From Monodelphis domestica (Eukaryota; Chordata; Mammalia; Didelphimorphia; Didelphidae), in contig NC_077232.1 in the NCBI RefSeq assembly GCF_027887165.1, forward strand, positions 10,726,257 through 10,790,256: a stretch of 64,000 nt of DNA, given 5' to 3'. Under the pieces are notes generated by a model. It made no database searches. It was not told where the DNA came from and was given only the letters and a program-made list of their open reading frames with translations. Both the position numbers and the translations under genes were made by a program. Shown piece by piece: positions 1-10,286 of the stretch; the stretch's first letter is position 1, and the number at the start of each line of letters is the position of its first letter.

Positions 1-822
1 GAAGGCTTTTGAGGGAAGGTGACCCTGTGGTGCGGATCGGCTGCAGTAGGCCTGGGCTTCTTCCTGAGCCACGCGGGAAAGTGCCCCTTCGCAAACTCTC
101 CGCCTATCCTTCCAGTTCTAAGAGCGCTGCAGCAGGATTGCCTAGGAAACCGGCGGGACCACGTGCCCTAGAGCAGCGAAGTCAACATCTCGAATTGTTC
201 CTCCGCGGCTCCCGTAGGCCGCCCCATCTCTGGCCCAGTGGTCTCACGTGACAAAACACCGGCACTTCCGATTTCCTCGGATTCCTCCACCTTCACGCTT
301 ACCCCTCGCCCCCTCCCCCGCCGCCCCCCCACCAACGCCCCACGCGTCTGGAGCCGCCGAGTCTGGGTGAGCGCGTGTGGCCCACGGGCTGAGGAACGAG
401 CGGGAGGGGCCGCGCGTAGCCTGTAGAGGGCTCGCGTACTGGGGCTGGGGAAGGGAACGAGGTGCGGACAGGGAGGAGGTGCGCATGGCTCGCAGGGGAC
501 TGCGGCCTGGGTTCGGAAAAGAGTGCATAGAACGGAGGCGCGCGCCCTGAGACATGTACGCGCGCAGCCCCGCCAGACTGGGAGGTGGGGGGGCGGAGGC
601 CGCGGCCCCAGTCCCGTCCCTGCCCCCTCCGTGGGTGCGCGCGCAGCCCCTAGCGGCACCTGCCCCAGGCGAAGAGGGGTAAAGGAAGTGGGGGCAGCGC
701 GCGCACGCGACCGTCCTTAGCTCCGCCTCCTTCCGGGAAAGGAGGGGAGGCGCGTGGCCGCCATCCTGACCCCGCCCCTACCCCCTCCCCCCCCAGGTCC
801 CGGTGGAGGCGGAGGCGGCGCC
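1..822 (+). promoter_or_regulatory. GC-rich upstream region and 5' UTR of UBXN1
   Basis: GC- and CpG-rich sequence with no recognisable coding exon. Two CACGTG E-boxes are visible, at 160-165 and inside a TCACGTGA palindrome at 244-251, the kind of site bound by USF/MYC/TFE3-type bHLH factors. ETS-like TTCCG sites also occur. The UBXN1 start codon lies in a strong context (GCGCCATGG) at the right edge. The left part may belong to the promoter of a neighbouring gene outside the window; that cannot be decided here. Confidence 0.6.
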
Positions 823-3800
823 ATGGCGGAGCGGACGGCTCTGGAGAGTCTCATCGAGATGGGCTTCCCGCGGGGGCGCGCGTAAGGGAACCCGTCCCTG
901 GCCCTGGGGGGGCGCGCGGCACCAGTCGCCCCCAGCTCCTCCCCAATCTTTTGGGAGCTCGGCCCCCCCCTTCCCGCGCCCCTTGGAGGCCCAGCCCCTC
1001 CCCCAGCCCACGGGACCCCTTCCCACGGGGGACCTCGAGGCTCTTTCCCCCGCCCCTTCTGGTCTAGCTTCTTCCTGTATACACCCCCTTTCCCCTTACA
1101 GAGCTCCCTGCTTGCCCTGGGCCTGACCCTCTTCTGAGTCCCTTGTGTCCTGGCCATCCTGCCTGCCCTGAGGGCCTGGCTGCTCTCAGAAGTGCAGGTG
1201 ACAGTGACAGTCACCTCAAGGGGGGGCCTGGACACAAGTAGCCTGGGCACCTCTCCAGCCCTCCCTTCCCTCTTCTGCAGAACTGGAGGATGAAATAAGG
1301 GAACCCTATTGGACCCCATGCTATAAATAGCCCTGCTCTGCCCCTCCCCAAAGTGATGTGTTCAACCTTTCTCACCATCTGGGTGGGAGCTACTCACCCT
1401 GGTTTTTGTCCCCAGGGAGAAGGCTTTGGCCCTGACCGGGAACCAGGGCATCGAGTCTGCCATGGACTGGTGAGAGGAGAGGGAGGCTGAGGGATGGTTG
1501 ATTTGGAATAAGAGGGACACCGGTGGGGGCCTGTGGGAGTGGGGAGGTGTCCTGGAAGAGGAGAGGGAGAAAGAACGTTGTGTGGTAGGTGGAGAAGCTC
1601 AGGATTCTCCCCTCAAACCATGGCCCCACCTCACTAGGTTGCCCCACTCATTTAGGTTGATGGAACATGAAGATGACCTGGATGTGGATGAGCCCCCAGC
1701 TTCCCCCCTGGGACACTCCTTGGGGCATGAGCCCCCTTCCTATGGGGGAGGCAGCCCTGAAGGTCAGAGCCAAAGAAATAGGTGGAGGAGTGGCACCTTC
1801 TGATTAGGGAAGGGATGGGGACTTGGGGAGATCTGGCTGGACTAGGATGCTTGGGGACATGATCCACCCATTTTCACAGGGCCTGGGGCTGTGCAGGTGG
1901 AGGAGAAGCCGCCTCTGAGTGAAGAGGAGAAGCGGGAACAGACCAAGAGGTAAGCTACGACCCCCCCCCCCCAACTTTTCCTGATAGAGCCTCCAATTTC
2001 CCAGGAACCCAGGCCCCTGTGTTGGCTGCTTTAGGGCTCAGGCCTCTCTTTTGCTGGCCTGTTTTCTGTTCGTGTTGTGGATAGGGTTGGTTTGCTCCAG
2101 GAGGGGAGGAAGTCTGTCTTATCTAAGTCATCTGAAGTTTCTCCAAGTAGCCCAGTATCTACTTTTTCCATTTCTCCAGATTCCCATCAGATGCTGTTTT
2201 CCAAGCCTTGCCATGGAGATCTCAGTTACTGCCACTCTCTCCTGTCTAATCCAGGATGCTGGAGCTGGTGGCCCAGAAGCAGAAGGAGCGAGGAGAAAGG
2301 GAGCAGCGAGAAGCAGTGGAAAGAGAGAGGCAGAGGAGGCGGCAGGGCCAAGAACTGTCGGCTGCACGCCAGCGCCTCCAGGAGGATGAGATGCGTAGGG
2401 CAGCTGAGGAGCGGAGGAGGGAGAAGGCCGAAGAGACAGCAGCCAGGTCAGGGACACCTGGGATGGTAGGGGCAGGAGGAGATGCTTGCAGGGGTTCTGG
2501 GGAGCTCCTCATTGTGATTTTCCTCCTTCCTCTCTCTTTTCCAGACAGCGGGTCCGAGAGAAGATTGAAAGGGATAAAGTTGAGAGAGCCAAGAAGGTAG
2601 GTTACTTTGGAGGGAGGGATCCTGGGTACCAGGGTAGGGTCAGTCATGTAATGACTACTTGACTCCACTTTGTAGAGGACTTCTAAAAGGCCAGCTGTGA
2701 CTGTTCTGTGGGAAGCCATTTGTCATGACAGTCGGTGTGTGAGAGGGCTACAAATTAAGGGTGAACTCTTAGCTGTTTTCCTTCAACCCCTAGTTTGGTG
2801 GCACTGGATCACAGATGACCTCCACTGCAACTGAGCCAGGCCCTGTTCCTTCCTCTCCCAGTCAGGAGCCTCCCACCAAGCGAGAGTATGATCAGTGTCG
2901 AATACAGGTATGTGTCATGATTCTCTGGGTGGCCATGGGGCCTCCTCCAAGCCAAGAGCTGTATGGAGGTGCTGTTTCCATAGCCTTAGCTTCTTCCCAT
3001 CATTCCACACTCTAGGATCCATTCCTTGGCCAAGTCTTCCTTTCCTCCTATGAAATCTTCCCTTTTTCAGTCAGTTAGCCAGCTGGCCTCCATCCTGTTC
3101 TAGTTTTTGCTCTACTATAGATGTTTACTGTGTTACTTATTTAAAATCTTAGCACTTCAGTTCCCTGGGTTCAGCCCAGTACATTTCAAGATTGATGGTG
3201 TAGACTCCCAAAGAACAAGGCCTTTTAAACTTACCACTTACAACATCCAGCACAGCCACAGAAAGGTGCTTAATCCATTTTTTCATCATGGTTATGAGTC
3301 TCCTAGAAAGGGCCACCTTAGCCTTTTCTTGTAGCAATTTTTATTTAAGCAGCTAGGTAGCAAAGTGGATGGAGCTCAGGGCCTGGAGCCAGAACACCCA
3401 AGTTCAAATTCAGAAATTTACTGTGTGTCTCTAGTCACTTCATCTGTTTGGCTCAGTTTCCTTATCTGTAAAATGGGGCTTATAGTAGCGACTCCCTCCT
3501 AGAATAATTATTCAGATCATTGTAGAGCACTTAACAGAGTCTAGCACAGAACAAGCTAGATATAAATGTGAGCTACTGTGTTATTTAAGCCTTTACCCTG
3601 TACCTTCCCTACCCAGTACTTGATTCTCTCAACCTGCTTTCCAGGTTCGACTGCCTGATGGGACATCCTTGACACAGACATTCAAGGCCCGAGAGCAGTT
3701 GGCTGCAGTGAGACTCTATGTGGAGCTTCATCGAGGGGAGGAACTAGGGGGTGGGCAGGACCCTGTACAGCTGCTCAGTGGCTTCCCCCGGCGGGCCTTC

Positions 3801-4047
3801 TCTGAAGCTGATATGGAGAGACCACTGCAGGAGCTGGGTATGAGACTAAGGTGGTGCAACCATCTGTTGGGCTCTGGGGGACAGGAGACAGCCTGAAGTA
3901 GATCCAGGTTTCAGTGTTAGATGCTAGGAACTATAGAGTCTGGAGCAAAAAGGAAGGCTCCCACTTGGCTGAATCTCCTTTTTTCTCCCATCTATAGGAC
4001 TCGTGCCTTCTGCTGTCCTCATTGTAGCCAAGAAGTGTGCCAGCTGA
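823..4047 (+). CDS. UBXN1: UBX domain-containing protein 1 (SAKS1), 9 coding exons
   Basis: Coding exons: 823-881, 1416-1469, 1656-1762, 1880-1949, 2255-2446, 2545-2596, 2794-2907, 3645-3837, 3998-4047. They join in phase to 296 codons plus stop, close to the human 297 aa. A UBA domain (about residues 1-42, with the MGF loop) binds ubiquitin. A charged Glu/Arg-rich coiled coil (about 86-178) follows, then a C-terminal UBX domain (about 206-296) containing the FPR loop that contacts p97/VCP. The family acts in the cytosol as a p97 adaptor and negative regulator of ubiquitin-conjugate processing and of antiviral/NF-kB signalling. Intron 7 holds a SINE. Nothing is broken. Confidence 0.97.
3351..3580 (+). 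mobile_element. MIR/MAR1-like CORE-SINE with target-site duplication
   Basis: A tRNA-derived head (AGCTAGGTAGCAAAGTGGAT), a box-B-like AAGTTCAAATTC and a CORE section (TTATCTGTAAAATGGG) lie in UBXN1 intron 7. The 10-mer TTATTTAAGC flanks it at 3341-3350 and 3581-3590, as expected of a target-site duplication. Confidence 0.85.
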
Positions 4048-4123
4048 AGGGGTCTCCAGCCTCCTCTCCTCCCCTCTCCCCCAAAACTACCCCTCCTCTG
4101 ACAGAGCACTGACACCCCTCCCT

Positions 4124-4129
4124 AATAAA
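4124..4129 (+). terminator. UBXN1 polyadenylation signal
   Basis: AATAAA about 75 bp after the stop codon, which gives a very short 3' UTR. Confidence 0.85.
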
Positions 4130-4149
4130 TACATCCTGAGTCATGTATG

Positions 4150-4840
4150 TCAGGCTCCTTTCTGAAGGCTTGGGTGGGTGAAAGGGGAGACAGAAAAGCC
4201 TAGGAGAGGGAGAGATCTGAGCTTCCCAGACCGTTTCATCAAGTGTGTCTTGGCTCCAACTCTTTCCAGCTCTGCTCATTGCCATGAAAGGACCCTGTCC
4301 TCAGGGGTCAGGTTTTACTTGTCCCTTGAAAAGTTCTTGAGTTTGGGCCTGGCTCCGGTGGACTTTCTAAAGTGCTCCTCTGAGAAAACCAAGTTCAAAG
4401 GGACCTTAATGGCCAGTCCCCCACCCCCTAAGGTCTCTCCTCTACAACCCAACCATCAGTGGCAGTCCAGACTTTGGCAGAAGACCTCCAAGGAGATCAG
4501 TGGCTCTGAGGCATCCTCCCCAACTACGTGGAGACAGCCAAGCAGGATCCAGCAAAATAGGCCAAGATCTTTGCCCCCGGCGTGCAGATGTATAAAAGTG
4601 ATCCCCAAGCCTGACAATTGCTCCCAACCAAGCCAAAAGCCCTTCTGGGACCAGGCCTTTCCCCCTGGTGACTGGCACATGTGGCCCAGGGGGCAGGGAT
4701 TAACAGCAGCTGCAGTTTGCGGTTGGGGAAATCACTCAGTCATTTTTCTTGGTCAGAGACAGGAAGCCCAAGGCTGACCTACACTGAGACAATGGTCATC
4801 CCATTAAGACACCTACCAAATTAAAAAAAAAAAACAACCT
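4150..4840. other. Spacer between UBXN1 and UQCC3 3' ends
   Basis: This lies between two convergent poly(A) signals. It contains a 199-codon open frame without homology that I recognise, and an A-run at 4823-4834. I see no gene or clear repeat. Confidence 0.6.
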
Positions 4841-4844
4841 TAGG

Positions 4845-4850
4845 TTTATT
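4845..4850 (-). terminator. UQCC3 polyadenylation signal
   Basis: TTTATT on the plus strand, i.e. AATAAA on the minus strand, about 130 bp after the UQCC3 stop. Confidence 0.8.
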
Positions 4851-4979
4851 CCACACTAGGGAATTGGATGAGGCGGCCACCTTTTGTGGGGGCGGATCAG
4901 TCGTGTGCTGAACCCCCAGGCCCGGTTCAGCCCTCCATCGCCCAGAGGAGTAGAGAAGATAGGGGCGGAGGAAAGGGGG

Positions 4980-5507
4980 TCAGGCCGCCCTCCCACCCGC
5001 CTGGCGGTTCCAGTCCTTCCTCCAGGCCACATTCTCCTGAGTCTCAGCGGCCTCCCGGAGCGTGTCCATCCACAGTATCTTACTTTTGGTCGCCTCGTCC
5101 AAGTGCTGCGGGTTCTTCTCCTGGATGTCCTAGGCAGGGCCAAAGCGGGGAGGGGGTCAGGGGCCGGGGACTCCCCAGTTAGCATCTCCATATGTAAGCG
5201 CGCTTCATTTACCCGGAGAGACTAAATTCCCCAACGGTAGGAGACCCCAGCAGTTCCTCCCGGCAGCCCGCCAGCCTGCACTACTCCTGCACCGGCGGGT
5301 CCTGAAGGCAGGGCGGAAGCGCAGGTTCCCGGCGCCAGGCAAATACTAGACCCCTCACCACTGCCCCCTGGGAGGTTCACAACTCACCTTGAGCAGGTCG
5401 CGCGTCCGCTGCTCCCCAGGGGTCACGAGCACAAAGAGGAAGACCCCAAGGCCGGCGCCGGCGCCCAGCACCGCGACAGCCTGCAGAGACTTGCGCAGCG
5501 ACTCCAT
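4980..5507 (-). CDS. UQCC3: Ubiquinol-cytochrome c reductase complex assembly factor 3
   Basis: Two exons on the minus strand, 5507-5388 and 5129-4980, joined in phase 0 to 89 codons plus stop (human 93 aa). The N-terminus MESLRK is followed by a single Gly/Ala/Val-rich membrane segment (about residues 11-29) and then VTPGEQR, as in the family. The C-terminal half carries the conserved EAAETQENVAWRK stretch. The family product is a small inner-mitochondrial-membrane protein that binds cardiolipin and helps cytochrome b and complex III assembly. The extreme C-terminus (after WRKDW) diverges from human. The gene shares its GC-rich upstream region with LBHD1, which runs the other way. Confidence 0.93.
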
Positions 5508-7541
5508 TGCCCCGACCCGCCCTCCAGCGAGGTTCCGCCCCCGACGCCTAGAGAGGCCGCCCGCGGGCATAGAGACGCGAGGCGCTGCGCACCCTAGACC
5601 CGGATGTCGGCCTAGAGCGACCAACGCGGGCCATCGAGAGGGAGTGGAGGAAGACCGGAAGGCGGCTTCGGGAGACGGCGACGCCCAGCGAGGCTGGGAG
5701 GGCGCTTCCTTGCCCAGGCAGGAAAGGGCCAGAAGAGAGCTCATAACTATGGCAATCTCAGCCGGAGACCGCAGAGTCCTCCCAGATGTGCTGGCGGCGG
5801 GATACAAGCATGGTCTCTCCTCCCGGGGTTGGCCTCATCCCTCGGCCGCAGGAGCCGCAGTGCATGTGTCATTAACTTCACCTAGAAAATAGAGTGCGAG
5901 CTGGAGTGCCGGATCCTGCCAGTCCCTAGACGCCCAGCCAATGACCACCTAGGATAACGTCCAATCAGATTCTACCAGTAGAGGGAAACGCTAGTATTGT
6001 GGCTGCTTTTGCGATGGAAGCTTTCGGCTGCAGGCTCGGTCCACCGCCCACTCCCTGGAGAAGAGTCGGTGCTCCCCTTTCACGGGAAGATGCCACGCTG
6101 TTTATAGGCGTTCTTTCCCCTTACCTGGGTGCAGCGATCATACAGGTGTTCTCTGTACGGCTCAGATAAGGTCTCTTGGCTCGCCACTGAGTCACTTATC
6201 TGCTCCCAGCCCCCGTTTCTCACCTCTCACCCCCACTCCCCGCAGGGTTATAATGAGGATCTAATAGGGCTGAAAGTAGCGTCTTGCACTTAAATGCTAG
6301 CTGTTGTGAGTATAAATGAAGGGCATTTATTAAATGCGTATTCGGTGCAAAGCCTTGGGTTACATTGGAGGTATAGATAAGTCAGAAGGTCCCTGTTCAA
6401 GCAGCTCCCATTGTAAGGGGAGAGACCACATGGGGAAGGTTTTGGCCATCATCAGATAGAAAGGTCCCACGGTCTACTGATAAAATTTCAGTTTCTGATG
6501 TTGACTAATCCGACTTTGATGGCAAGAACTTTCTTTTCTGGATTTTTCGAAGTTCTGCCTGCAGAACCTGAAGCTATTACCAGACTGCACCTCCACTAGG
6601 TTTACTTCTCCATCCAGCTGGCCTGGAAGCACTGCTGTTTCTCAAGGCTCTTGGGTTCAGAGTCCTGGGCTGCTATCTCCACCTGCCTCTGAAAAGAGAT
6701 TTGACTCACTGGGCACAAACAAGATTCCTTGTTGCCACAGGCAAGCCAGCTTGCTTCAAACGAGGACTTTAGGGTCAAAGATCTTTTTCAGCTCTAAAAT
6801 ATTCTATTCTTCTATGATTCTTATGACCTCTGGGTGAGAGCTGGGAGAGCTGGACTCAAATCCTAGCTCTGTGATCACTTTCCCTGTGAGTTTTGGTTGC
6901 TTGCCTACAAAATGAATAGGTTGCATTAGTTGTCTTTAAGATCTCCAGCTCTACTAATTTGTTTGCACAATACTTGGCCTCAGTCACCCAGTGAAGTTGG
7001 GAATGCATTACAAGTATTATTATTGTCATTCAACATATGAGGAAAAGGGATTTGTCCAAATCCTACTATCTAATCATTAAGTCCAGGCAGCAACATGTCT
7101 TGTCTCTGAAAGGGTCTGATTGGGCTTAAGTATATGAACATGACCTCATCTCATTACTCTCCCTCCCCCCACTCAGTAAAACAAAACACAAGGAGCTGGT
7201 CAATTTAATGGGAAGGGTCTCACAAGAAGGTCCCTAAGTCACATGTTCAGGCGGGTGAAAAGAAAAAGCTTTCAGCCTTTTCTCTTCCTACTGGAAGATC
7301 CAAACTCTTCCCCATTTTTCCCTCCCCCTCCTTAATCTCCCTGCTGCTTGTCAGCCTCCTTTCCTCAGATGTGATTAAGGGGCCAGTTTCCAAAGGAGAT
7401 TATAGGGGTAAAGTCAGTCTCCCCTTCTTCTGGAGATTGGACATAAACAGAGTGGGGACAGAGGGAAACACCAGTGTATCAGGAAGATCTTTTTTGAGTG
7501 GAGGCATCCTCCTGTGACCCTGTTTGTTAGTGGCCATCACC
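5508..7541. promoter_or_regulatory. Shared UQCC3/LBHD1 upstream region
   Basis: Positions 5508-5900 are GC-rich with ETS-type sites (CCGGATGT near 5600, CCGGAAG near 5655) and fit a bidirectional promoter. The first LBHD1 exon, non-coding, probably lies here: an AG acceptor at 7529-7530 precedes the LBHD1 ATG. The rest is degenerate repeat DNA: an L2-like piece near 6310-6425 and MIR-like pieces near 6836-6960 (+) and 6970-7095 (-). Confidence 0.55.
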
Positions 7542-8456
<915 letters not shown>

Positions 8457-8522
8457 ATCATGGCCCCATCTGTGGTTCCCCTTACCAATGTGACCTGCTA
8501 GGACACATTAACCAACTTGGAA

Positions 8523-8528
8523 AATAAA
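8523..8528 (+). terminator. LBHD1 polyadenylation signal
   Basis: AATAAA 67 bp after the LBHD1 stop codon and about 100 bp from the CSKMT poly(A) signal on the other strand. Confidence 0.85.
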
Positions 8529-8625
8529 GGATGATGCCAAACTTCCCCCTTCCCACCCCCATCCCAAGGGCAAAGTTATTACTCACCCTCAAACTTGACA
8601 TACAAATAGAATAGGGAAGATTCCT

Positions 8626-8631
8626 TTTATT
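8626..8631 (-). terminator. CSKMT polyadenylation signal overlapping the stop codon
   Basis: On the minus strand the coding end reads GCT CAA TAA AAG, so the hexamer AATAAA includes the whole TAA stop codon (8629-8627). No other signal precedes it. Confidence 0.75.
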
Positions 8632-9454
8632 GAGCTGCCTGGACCAAGTAAGCAAAATAGTCGAGTCCCCTGAAGGGTCCCAGTTCATGCACTGTTACCA
8701 ATCGACTGCCAGCTCCTTGCTCTAAGCAGGGCAAGCGAACATCTGGATCCTCATCTGAGAATTGCACTAGGGTGCCTTGGGGAGCCAGCACCCGCAAACA
8801 CTCAGACAGGAGCTGCTCTGTCCCAGCTCGGCCTCCCCTGGCCACAGCATCCCAGGTCCCCTTGTCTAGCACCAGTTGGAAGGACCCAGAAGGGCAGACA
8901 GAACCCAGGCATCGGGCATCGGCCTGTAGGAAATGCAGCTGGGAAGCAGGGTGCCTGGGGTGCAGCCCAGGGTGGTCTCCATCCCCTTCCAGCAAGGCCT
9001 TCATGCGGGACACAGCCACTGGGGAAAAGTCCACCCCTAGCACATTCAAAGGTAGGGAGCATTTGGCATAGAGTCCGGGGCACAAGTCCGAGGTCCCACA
9101 GCCCACATCCAGCACCTTGAGTGGGGCCACTGCTGGCCCCAAGGGAGACCCTTTCTGTAGCAGCTGCAGGAGCAGCCCCTGAACTTCCTCGTAGCCAAAA
9201 AACCAGTCGAAGTTGGGGGCACTTCCGGGCAGCTCCTGGGCGTGGAGCCGGTCCCAGAGGCTGGGATCGGATAAACAGCTACTGGCCAGGGAGCCTGCAC
9301 AGGGACGGGACAGGGAGAGGGCAGCTGTAAAGGGCAAGCACTGGGCACCCCACACCCCCATCTTAGCTCCCAAACTCCCCACCTCCAACTTCCTACCGGC
9401 CCAGGAGCGAGGCACCCTGGTCACCTCATGGAGGAATCTGCGCAACAGCGCCAT
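8627..9454 (-). CDS. CSKMT: Citrate synthase lysine methyltransferase (METTL12)
   Basis: Exons 9454-9397 and 9294-8627 on the minus strand give 241 codons plus stop (human 240). I start at the ATG at 9454 (MALLRRFLHE), which aligns with human MAALRRML; the longer frame upstream has only a TTG. The Arg-rich N-terminus fits a mitochondrial targeting peptide. The seven-beta-strand methyltransferase domain shows SAM motif I VLDVGCGTS at residues 80-88, the LGVDFSPVAV strand and the LDKGTWDAV motif. The enzyme trimethylates a lysine of citrate synthase in the mitochondrial matrix. The 102-bp intron is open in frame. The gene runs tail to tail with LBHD1. Confidence 0.95.
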   Translation of the reverse strand: MALLRRFLHEVTRVPRSWAGRKLEVGSLGAKMGVWGAQCLPFTAALSLSRPCAGSLASSCLSDPSLWDRLHAQELPGSAPNFDWFFGYEEVQGLLLQLLQKGSPLGPAVAPLKVLDVGCGTSDLCPGLYAKCSLPLNVLGVDFSPVAVSRMKALLEGDGDHPGLHPRHPASQLHFLQADARCLGSVCPSGSFQLVLDKGTWDAVARGGRAGTEQLLSECLRVLAPQGTLVQFSDEDPDVRLPCLEQGAGSRLVTVHELGPFRGLDYFAYLVQAAQ

Positions 9455-9669
9455 CGGGAAGGTGGCCAAGGACTTAGGCCTGGGTCCTCTGCTGCGGCGT
9501 CTTGAGGTGCAGGGAGGCTCAGGACCACGGCCAGGTCACTGTAGCCAAGAACGCGTACATCCGTCCCTAGTCCCTGGCCCCTCCTCCCCTGCTCGTCTCC
9601 GTCATCGTTAACGTTAACGTCACCCCTGGGAACTAAGCGGTAAGAACAAAGGCCGGACGCAGACTGCTA
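9455..9669 (-). promoter_or_regulatory. Upstream region of CSKMT
   Basis: Between the CSKMT ATG and the poly(A) region of the short minus-strand transcript. It contains a tandem GTTAAC/GTTAAC element and a TGACGT (CRE-like) site near 9605-9630, seen on the minus strand. CSKMT may start here or be spliced from the TATA promoter near 10.14 kb; sequence alone does not decide. Confidence 0.4.
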
Positions 9670-9687
9670 GCAAACCAGAGCTTGGAC

Positions 9688-9693
9688 TTTATT
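9688..9693 (-). terminator. Polyadenylation signal of the snoRNA host transcript
   Basis: TTTATT on plus, AATAAA on minus, inside the predicted last exon and upstream of CSKMT. Confidence 0.6.
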
Positions 9694-9940
9694 GAATGTT
9701 AAAGAGCAAATCGAGGAGAACCAAGGGGTGATCCAGTCGTTCCAGGTCCAGTGGTGGCGGCGATCAAGGTCCTGCAACAGAAAGAGCGGATAAGCACCAG
9801 AGGATGAGGGGAAAGCACTTCGGCGCCCGAGCCCCCTTCTCAGCACCGCAAAAGGGACGGTGTCCCGGCGATTGAGGATAGAACCGGCGGATGGGGAACC
9901 GCCGGCACCGAAGACATGACGCCGGGGGGACCCAGGGTCC

Positions 9941-10075
9941 CCTTGTTCTGCCTCCGTACATAACGGGGGCCAGGACTAAGCACCCGGCCTCCGCCAAGAA
10001 ATGGAGGCGCACGCGGTCGTAGTGCGGCTGAGGCTCCTCCTCCCCTCGAACATCCCAGAGGCCACCCTCAGCTAG
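9941..10075 (-). ncRNA. SNORA57: H/ACA box snoRNA, probable SNORA57 orthologue
   Basis: Within the intron of the short host transcript the minus strand folds into two hairpins. The first is closed by GCTGAGG (10072-10066) with CCTCAGC (10033-10027). The second is closed by GCCTCC (10008-10003) with GGAGGC (9955-9950). Inside the second, CGGAGGCCGGG pairs with CCTGGCCCCCG with one mismatch, leaving an open pocket of ATTTCTTGG and TTATGTAC, as in a pseudouridylation pocket. The tail is AGAACAAGG, with ACA three bases from the end. The H box between the hairpins is not a clean ANANNA. The SNORA57 name rests on position (the human snoRNA is hosted by CSKMT/METTL12), not on a sequence comparison. 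Confidence 0.62.
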
Positions 10076-10135
10076 AGGCGAAACGACCATACTCACCGGC
10101 TCCCCCGCAGGAAAGGGAAACGTTTGGGGGCCATA

Positions 10136-10146
10136 CCTTTTTATAG
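10136..10146 (-). promoter_or_regulatory. TATA box of the snoRNA host transcript
   Basis: CTATAAAAAGG on the minus strand, about 28 bp before a run of pyrimidines (CCCTTTCC). A TATA box with a 5'-TOP-like start is typical of snoRNA host and translation-factor genes. It is otherwise rare in this CpG-promoter neighbourhood. Confidence 0.6.
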
Positions 10147-10286
10147 ACATTTCTCCCCGCCCCCTTCTTCTCATTGGTCTCCCTCGTTCGGGGGAGGAGC
10201 CTCTGATTCCCAAGGGGAGGGACACGGCGAGACGCTCGTGGATCCTTCCTAGCAGGAACACCTTCCCTGAGCTCGGACCCTGGACT

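Larger units (their letters stand above)
9670..10117 (-). ncRNA. Short two-exon snoRNA host-like transcript
   Basis: Predicted minus-strand transcript. A TATA box lies at 10145-10138, a pyrimidine-rich start CCCTTTCC begins near 10117, and a strong donor (CCG|GTGAGT) ends exon 1 at 10097. Exon 2 starts at 9771 after TGTTGCAG and has AATAAA at 9693-9688. The intron carries an H/ACA-like RNA. In human the corresponding snoRNA lies in the 5' part of CSKMT (METTL12). Here a poly(A) signal stands before the CSKMT start, so the host may be a separate transcript, or exon 1 may also splice to CSKMT. Exons are inferred from signals only. Confidence 0.6.

Noticed and set aside
4178-4777. A 199-codon plus-strand frame after UBXN1.
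   Set aside because: No recognisable domain, lies past the UBXN1 poly(A) signal, and has no promoter or splice support.
9295-9469. A longer CSKMT frame starting MATFPMALL with no intron.
   Set aside because: The first codon is TTG, not ATG. The intron has GT/AG ends, and its removal restores the family sequence (WAGSLA).
9697-10134. A spliced small protein starting MAPKRFPFLRG from the host transcript.
   Set aside because: Its ATG lies between the TATA box and the predicted start site, so it would not be in the RNA.
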